Assembly (NCBI GenBank): GCA_964645585.1
Contig: CAZYAN010000016.1
Span: 1 to 64,000 of the forward strand
Length of the DNA: 64,000 nt
Source: DATGSL01 sp964645585
Lineage (GTDB): Bacteria; Verrucomicrobiota; Verrucomicrobiia; Opitutales; T3Sed10-336
Reading direction: 5' to 3'
Shown here: positions 60,281 to 64,000 of the stretch, in pieces
Position numbering within the stretch: position 1 is the stretch's first letter
How the letters are laid out: each line of letters begins with the position of its first letter
Notes under the pieces: model-generated
Seen by the model: only the letters and a program-made list of their open reading frames with translations
Database searches by the model: none
Told to the model about the DNA's origin: nothing
Position numbers and translations under genes: made by a program

Positions 60281-60375
60281 CCCGCCCGAAGGGGGCGACT
60301 CACTCAGCCCAGGGCAGAGCGCCCCGGGTATCCGGATGAAATAACGGCAGAGCCCCAAAAGGGCGACCCATCTTT
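60281..60375. repeat. REP-like intergenic element after the second response regulator
   Basis: The sequence holds CCCGAAGGGGGCGACT (60285-60300), an imperfect hairpin CCCAGGGC-AGAGC-GCCCCGGG (about 60308-60328), and AGCCCCAAAAGGGCGACCCA (60351-60370), i.e. two G-rich GGGCGAC units around a dyad. Such compact units usually recur across a genome as REP-like repeats. Only one copy is in this window. The remaining 261 bases up to the next gene show nothing firm except a good ribosome binding site. Confidence 0.35.
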
Positions 60376-60624
60376 TGCAGGTTCAGGCCTCTCCAGCCAA
60401 GCCTGGCGAGGCCTGTCCGATTGCCTCGATTTCTTTTACCGTCCCCTTGTGCCCGAACCGCAATTCCCGCACGAGCGGCTCCGCCTTTTCCGCCCTCCTC
60501 CAAAGGCATCGTCCCGATAGGAAAAAGCAGCGTCGTCTGCTATTCTGTTTTAACGCCGCCGCGGAGGACGGTGATCGATCAGCGAGGAAGATCGATCAGA
60601 TCCGTACGGCCCAAAGCGGAGGGC

Positions 60625-60632
60625 AAGGAGGT
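60625..60632 (+). promoter_or_regulatory. strong ribosome binding site deciding the start at 60637
   Basis: AAGGAGGT is an almost perfect Shine-Dalgarno sequence 4 bases before ATG at 60637. It settles the start of the glycosylphosphotransferase gene against an in-frame start 72 codons upstream. Confidence 0.8.
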
Positions 60633-60636
60633 TGGA

Positions 60637-62046
60637 ATGCTGAGAAACCGGCAAGAGGGTCTGGTCACGCTTCACGGCATCTGGGTTACCACTATTGTCT
60701 CCGCATTCTTTTTGCTCTATATCTGGATTCTCGACCAGACAGACTGGATCAAGCTGCTTCCGAATATTAACTTCACCCTCTATTTCCTCTGCGTCTTCGG
60801 CGGGATGTTTCTAACCCTGCGCGTGTATCACCAATGGGGACAAAAGCTCGGCTCGCTCGACTGGATTGAAGCGTGTCGCGTCAGTTTCCAGCAGGTTCTT
60901 CGCCTCTCCCTGATCCTGCTAGCGGCAGCGTTCGCCACCAAGGACAGCTATATAAGCCGTCTTTTTCTCGGAAGCTTCCTGGCGATGTCAGGGATTCTCC
61001 TTTTCTTCTGCAATTACTACCTCCCCGGCCTGATCTGCCGTATCGTCTTCAAGGCGAGCTCCGTCCCCACCCTTTTTATCGGAAGCTCGAGCGAAACCCG
61101 AAAGCTAAGCAACTGGATCTCGAAAAAAGCCAACCTCGGCGTCGAACCGGTCGGCCTTCTCACCGACGAACTCCACGCGGCCAACCTCGCCGATATTCCC
61201 TGCCTTGGTCGCCTGACTGATCTCAGCCGCGTCTTGGCCGAAACGCCGGTCGGTCAGATTATCATCCTGCAAAACTACCTGACCGAGTCGCAAACGCGCC
61301 AGATGGTCGACATCTCCCAGCAATACGGCTGCCGCATCCGTATCTACAACAACTGGGAAAAGACCTACCGGCATCCGCTTACCATCGACCACGAGGGTGA
61401 ATATACGTTTTTTACCTTCCAAAACGAACCGCTCGAGAACCCCGTTAACCGCTCGATCAAACGCCTTTTCGACATCGGCTTCTCTCTTCCCGTCGTCGCC
61501 TTTATCCTGCCGCCGCTGATGCTGGTTGTGTGGCTCGTTCAGCGCCGCCAATCGCCGGGGCCGATTTTCTACACGCAACCGAGATCTGGCCTGACGAAGC
61601 ATACGTTCAACATCATCAAATTCCGGACGATGCACGCCATCGAGCAAAGTGAAGACGAAGTCGCGCGCCAGGCTCGCGACGATGACGACCGCGTGTACCC
61701 GTTCGGACGTTTCCTGCGGCGAACGAGCCTCGACGAAATTCCCCAATTCGTGAACGTGCTCCTTGGCAACATGAGCATTGCCGGTCCGCGTCCGCACTTA
61801 ACGAAGCACGATCAAGAATTCTCCCGCTTGATGAAGACCTACCGCACACGCCATTTCGTCAAACCGGGCATCACCGGCCTCGCGCAGTGCAAAGGGTTTC
61901 GCGGCGAGATCCGCGAGCTCTCACTCCTTCAAGAGAGAATTCGCTACGACATCTTTTACATCAACCACTGGTCGCTCCTGCTCGACTTTCAAATCGTCCT
62001 CGCCACGGTAAAACAGATCCTCTTCCCCCCCCGCTCCGCCTACTGA
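60637..62046 (+). CDS. polyprenyl glycosylphosphotransferase (exopolysaccharide initiation, WbaP/WcaJ-like)
   Basis: 469 residues. Four N-terminal membrane helices (12-140) are followed by a CoA-binding-like cytoplasmic domain (TLFIGSSSETRKL, GVEPVGLLTDE), then a fifth helix and the catalytic bacterial sugar transferase domain: NRSIKRLFDIGFSLP, SPGPIFYTQPRSGLTKHTFNIIKFRTMH, RRTSLDEIPQFVNVLLGNMSIAGPRPHL and VKPGITGLAQCKGFRG. It loads the first sugar phosphate on undecaprenyl phosphate for capsule or exopolysaccharide. No other polysaccharide genes are adjacent. Confidence 0.92.
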   Translation: MLRNRQEGLVTLHGIWVTTIVSAFFLLYIWILDQTDWIKLLPNINFTLYFLCVFGGMFLTLRVYHQWGQKLGSLDWIEACRVSFQQVLRLSLILLAAAFATKDSYISRLFLGSFLAMSGILLFFCNYYLPGLICRIVFKASSVPTLFIGSSSETRKLSNWISKKANLGVEPVGLLTDELHAANLADIPCLGRLTDLSRVLAETPVGQIIILQNYLTESQTRQMVDISQQYGCRIRIYNNWEKTYRHPLTIDHEGEYTFFTFQNEPLENPVNRSIKRLFDIGFSLPVVAFILPPLMLVVWLVQRRQSPGPIFYTQPRSGLTKHTFNIIKFRTMHAIEQSEDEVARQARDDDDRVYPFGRFLRRTSLDEIPQFVNVLLGNMSIAGPRPHLTKHDQEFSRLMKTYRTRHFVKPGITGLAQCKGFRGEIRELSLLQERIRYDIFYINHWSLLLDFQIVLATVKQILFPPRSAY

Positions 62047-62195
62047 TTCCGGAGCGTCAGGGGTGCGAGCGGGAACTTCAGCCCCTCCGCGCCCTGAATA
62101 AGGCGCTTAAGCGCCTCCTCAAACCGCAACCCGGCCAATTTTCTTTGCGTTCCGCTTCCCGCCTTCTACGTTCGGTCTTTTCCTTTTTTCTACCA

Positions 62196-63476
62196 ATGAT
62201 TCTCGATGACCTGACTTGGCGCGGCCTGATTGCTGATTGCACCGACACGCCCGAACTGACGAAGCGAATTCAGCAGGGACCGGTGACTCTATATTGCGGC
62301 TTCGACCCCACCGCGGACAGCCTGCACATCGGCAATCTCGTCCCCCTCCTTGGCCTCCGCCGCTTCCAGCGCGCCGGACATTGCCCGATTGCACTCGCCG
62401 GCGGCGCAACCGGCCTGATCGGCGACCCGAGCGGCCGCACGTCCGAACGGCAATTGCTCACGGCGGACGCCCTTCAGCACAATATCGCGCGCGTTAAAGA
62501 ACAGCTCAGCCGTCTTCTCGACTTTGAGACGGGGCCGTTTCAGGCGCGTTTGCTCGATAACGCCGAGTGGATCGCCCCGATCACCTTCCTCGATTTTCTT
62601 CGCGATGTCGGAAAGCACTTCAGCGTCAATATGATGATCGGGAAAGAAAGCGTCCGCGCCCGGATGAGCGAGCGGGAGTCGGGAATCAGCTACACCGAGT
62701 TCAGCTACATGCTGATTCAGGCTTACGACTTCTATCATTTGCGCCGGGAACATAATTGTGAACTCCAGGTCGGCGGCAGCGACCAGTGGGGCAACATCAC
62801 CGCCGGGATCGATCTCTGCCGCAAACGGCTCGGCAAGCAGGTCTGGGGATTGACGTTTCCGCTGGTCACGGCCTCGGACGGGAGCAAGTTCGGGAAGAGC
62901 GTCGAAGGCGCTATCTGGCTCGACCGGAGCAAAACGAGCGTGTATCGATTTTATCAATACTTCATCCAGACCGATGACCGCGACGTCATCCGCTTCCTGA
63001 AATACTTCACTTTTCTCTCGCCCGAGGAAATCGACGACCTCGCTCGCAAACACGACGAGCGCCCGGAGCAGCGCGACGCGCACAAAGCACTCGCCCGGGA
63101 GGTCACGAGCCTCATCCATGGAGATCAAGCGACCCGAGACGCCATTGGCGCGAGCGAAATCCTGTTCGGGGGCGGCCTGGAGAATGTCAGTGAAGCCAGC
63201 TTCCGCGAGGTCGTCGCCGAAGCCCCGGTTCATACCGTTACCGCCGACACGTTCGCAGGCGACGGGACGCCGCTCGCCGATCTGCTTGCGAAGTCCGGAT
63301 TGTCGCCATCAAAAGGCCAGGCGCGCAAGGAGATCCAGCAAGGCGGCATCTATGTGAACAATGTGCGGTCGCCCGACCTCCAGCGCCACTTGACCGGCGC
63401 CGATCTTCTTTTCGACAAATACGTCCTGCTCCGAAAAGGGAAGCGCAACTACCTGGTGCTTACAATCGGCGACTGA
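62196..63476 (+). CDS. tyrS: tyrosyl-tRNA synthetase
   Basis: 426 residues from ATG at 62196. YCGFDPTADSLHIGNLVPLLGLRRFQRAGH has the HIGH-like HIGN, GGATGLIGDPSGR and LQVGGSDQWGNI the tyrosine pocket, and SKFGKS stands for KMSKS. The C-terminal S4 domain (SPSKGQARKEIQQGGIYVNNVR) is present. The upstream in-frame extension covers the end of the previous gene and is not used. Its last 17 bp overlap the convergent pseudouridine synthase gene. Confidence 0.95.
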   Translation: MILDDLTWRGLIADCTDTPELTKRIQQGPVTLYCGFDPTADSLHIGNLVPLLGLRRFQRAGHCPIALAGGATGLIGDPSGRTSERQLLTADALQHNIARVKEQLSRLLDFETGPFQARLLDNAEWIAPITFLDFLRDVGKHFSVNMMIGKESVRARMSERESGISYTEFSYMLIQAYDFYHLRREHNCELQVGGSDQWGNITAGIDLCRKRLGKQVWGLTFPLVTASDGSKFGKSVEGAIWLDRSKTSVYRFYQYFIQTDDRDVIRFLKYFTFLSPEEIDDLARKHDERPEQRDAHKALAREVTSLIHGDQATRDAIGASEILFGGGLENVSEASFREVVAEAPVHTVTADTFAGDGTPLADLLAKSGLSPSKGQARKEIQQGGIYVNNVRSPDLQRHLTGADLLFDKYVLLRKGKRNYLVLTIGD

Positions 63477-64000
63477 TGTGTCCGTTTCTCCTGTCATCCG
63501 GCGGCCGAGCAAGAGTTCGGAGCACTTTCTTCATTCCCGCCGGGTGCGGCGCCATCAAGGCGGCTCCCGGAAAATGCAACCGATGCAGGTGAAGAAAAAA
63601 CGGGAGCGTCGGCCTTTGGCGATGTTCGCCCGTGCTTGAATAGACCGGATCGCCGCAAATCGCGATCCCCGCCTCCGCCGCGTGCAACCGAACCTGGTGA
63701 AATCGGTCGTAAGGCGACGCGGACTCCCAGAGCGACACGTTTTCAAAACGCTGGACGCGCCGGAAGCGAGTAACTGTCTTCTTTCCGGTTTTACGGGAAA
63801 CCAGCGCTTTCGGTTCCACGCGATGAACCGCCACCGGAAGCTCACAAGTAACCTCGTCCTCGTCTCGTTCACCGTCACTCAGAAACTGGTAAACAAAAGA
63901 AAATTGCAGCGAGCCCATCGCGTTTTTCAGCTCAGCCCGTCCCCTGGCGTTCTTGGCAAACAGCACAATGCCTGAGGCATCCGTCGCCAGATGATTGATC
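63460..64000 (-). CDS. RluA-family pseudouridine synthase (partial, cut by window end)
   Basis: At least 180 residues, with the N-terminus beyond base 64000. The minus strand at the edge reads NHLATDASGIVLFAKNARGR, the L-D-x-x-T-S-G-L-L-like catalytic region of RluA enzymes (here D-A-S-G-I-V). KTGKKTVTRFRRVQRF, VRLHAAEAGIAICGDPVYSS and LHLHRLHFPGA follow. It isomerises uridines in rRNA or tRNA; which one cannot be told. Confidence 0.82.
   Translation of the reverse strand, partial: INHLATDASGIVLFAKNARGRAELKNAMGSLQFSFVYQFLSDGERDEDEVTCELPVAVHRVEPKALVSRKTGKKTVTRFRRVQRFENVSLWESASPYDRFHQVRLHAAEAGIAICGDPVYSSTGEHRQRPTLPFFLHLHRLHFPGAALMAPHPAGMKKVLRTLARPPDDRRNGHISRRL

Noticed and set aside
62102..62115. 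Perfect palindrome GGCGCTTAAGCGCC before tyrS
   Set aside because: As a hairpin it leaves a 5-bp stem with no T tract; in GC-rich DNA a single such palindrome is weak evidence of a terminator or operator.
1..64000. tRNA, rRNA, tmRNA or CRISPR arrays
   Set aside because: I looked through the intergenic regions for T-loop-like GGTTCRA strings, long rRNA-like blocks and regularly spaced repeats and found none that hold up.

Overview
The window is about 60% GC, densely coded, and most likely comes from a Verrucomicrobiota chromosome, probably the Opitutae side of the phylum. Evidence: a planctomycete/verrucomicrobial PSD1-type multidomain cytochrome protein (9438-12725), verrucomicrobial C-terminal domains (end of 32490-33947 and a remnant near 23250-23480), a DUF1559-like prepilin protein, an LptD-like outer-membrane protein (Gram-negative envelope), and a full division/cell-wall cluster with ftsZ and ftsA. 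I found no rRNA, tRNA or CRISPR array. Assignments rest on reading motifs, not on database searches.

Layout. 1-54: the edge of what looks like an insertion sequence. 127-9203: mixed housekeeping genes (FGE-like membrane protein, tyrA, RibD-like reductase, cysH, UMF1-type MFS transporter, then the minus-strand run mazG - YgjP-like peptidase - xerC - small membrane protein). 9438-16995, plus strand: PSD1 protein, LptD-like protein, scpA, two small proteins and thioredoxin. 16999-24315, minus strand: trmL, XRE regulator, thrB, smpB, rpoZ, an M24 peptidase, a NatAB-like ABC exporter, a decayed gene and a prepilin-like protein. 24666-40409, plus strand: rpsO-pnp, a DASS transporter, a DUF6448 protein with a heavy-metal P-type ATPase, a beta-propeller protein, purD, a degenerate S41-like protein, a low-molecular-weight phosphatase, glyA and recQ.

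40581-57619, minus strand: the dcw cluster, transcribed mraZ - small ORF - rsmH - ftsL-like - ftsI - murE - murF - mraY - small ORF - LysM protein - ftsW - murG - murB - ddl - ftsQ - ftsA - ftsZ. Several junctions are 4-bp stop/start overlaps, so it is probably one long operon under MraZ control. murD and murC are absent from their usual places; a LysM protein and a 41-residue ORF sit where murD normally lies. The FtsZ T7 loop and the MurE substrate motif are both atypical.

57760-64000: tlyA, two tandem paralogous NarL-type response regulators with no kinase, a polyprenyl glycosylphosphotransferase, tyrS, and a RluA-type pseudouridine synthase cut by the right edge.

Most of the window is core genome. 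The observations most worth pursuing are the altered dcw cluster (FtsZ T7 loop, MurE motif, missing murC/murD, LysM and micro-ORF insertion, TGGGG repeats before mraZ), the DUF6448/P-type ATPase metal module with a dyad upstream, the S41-like protein lacking its serine, and several short repeat-like elements between genes.
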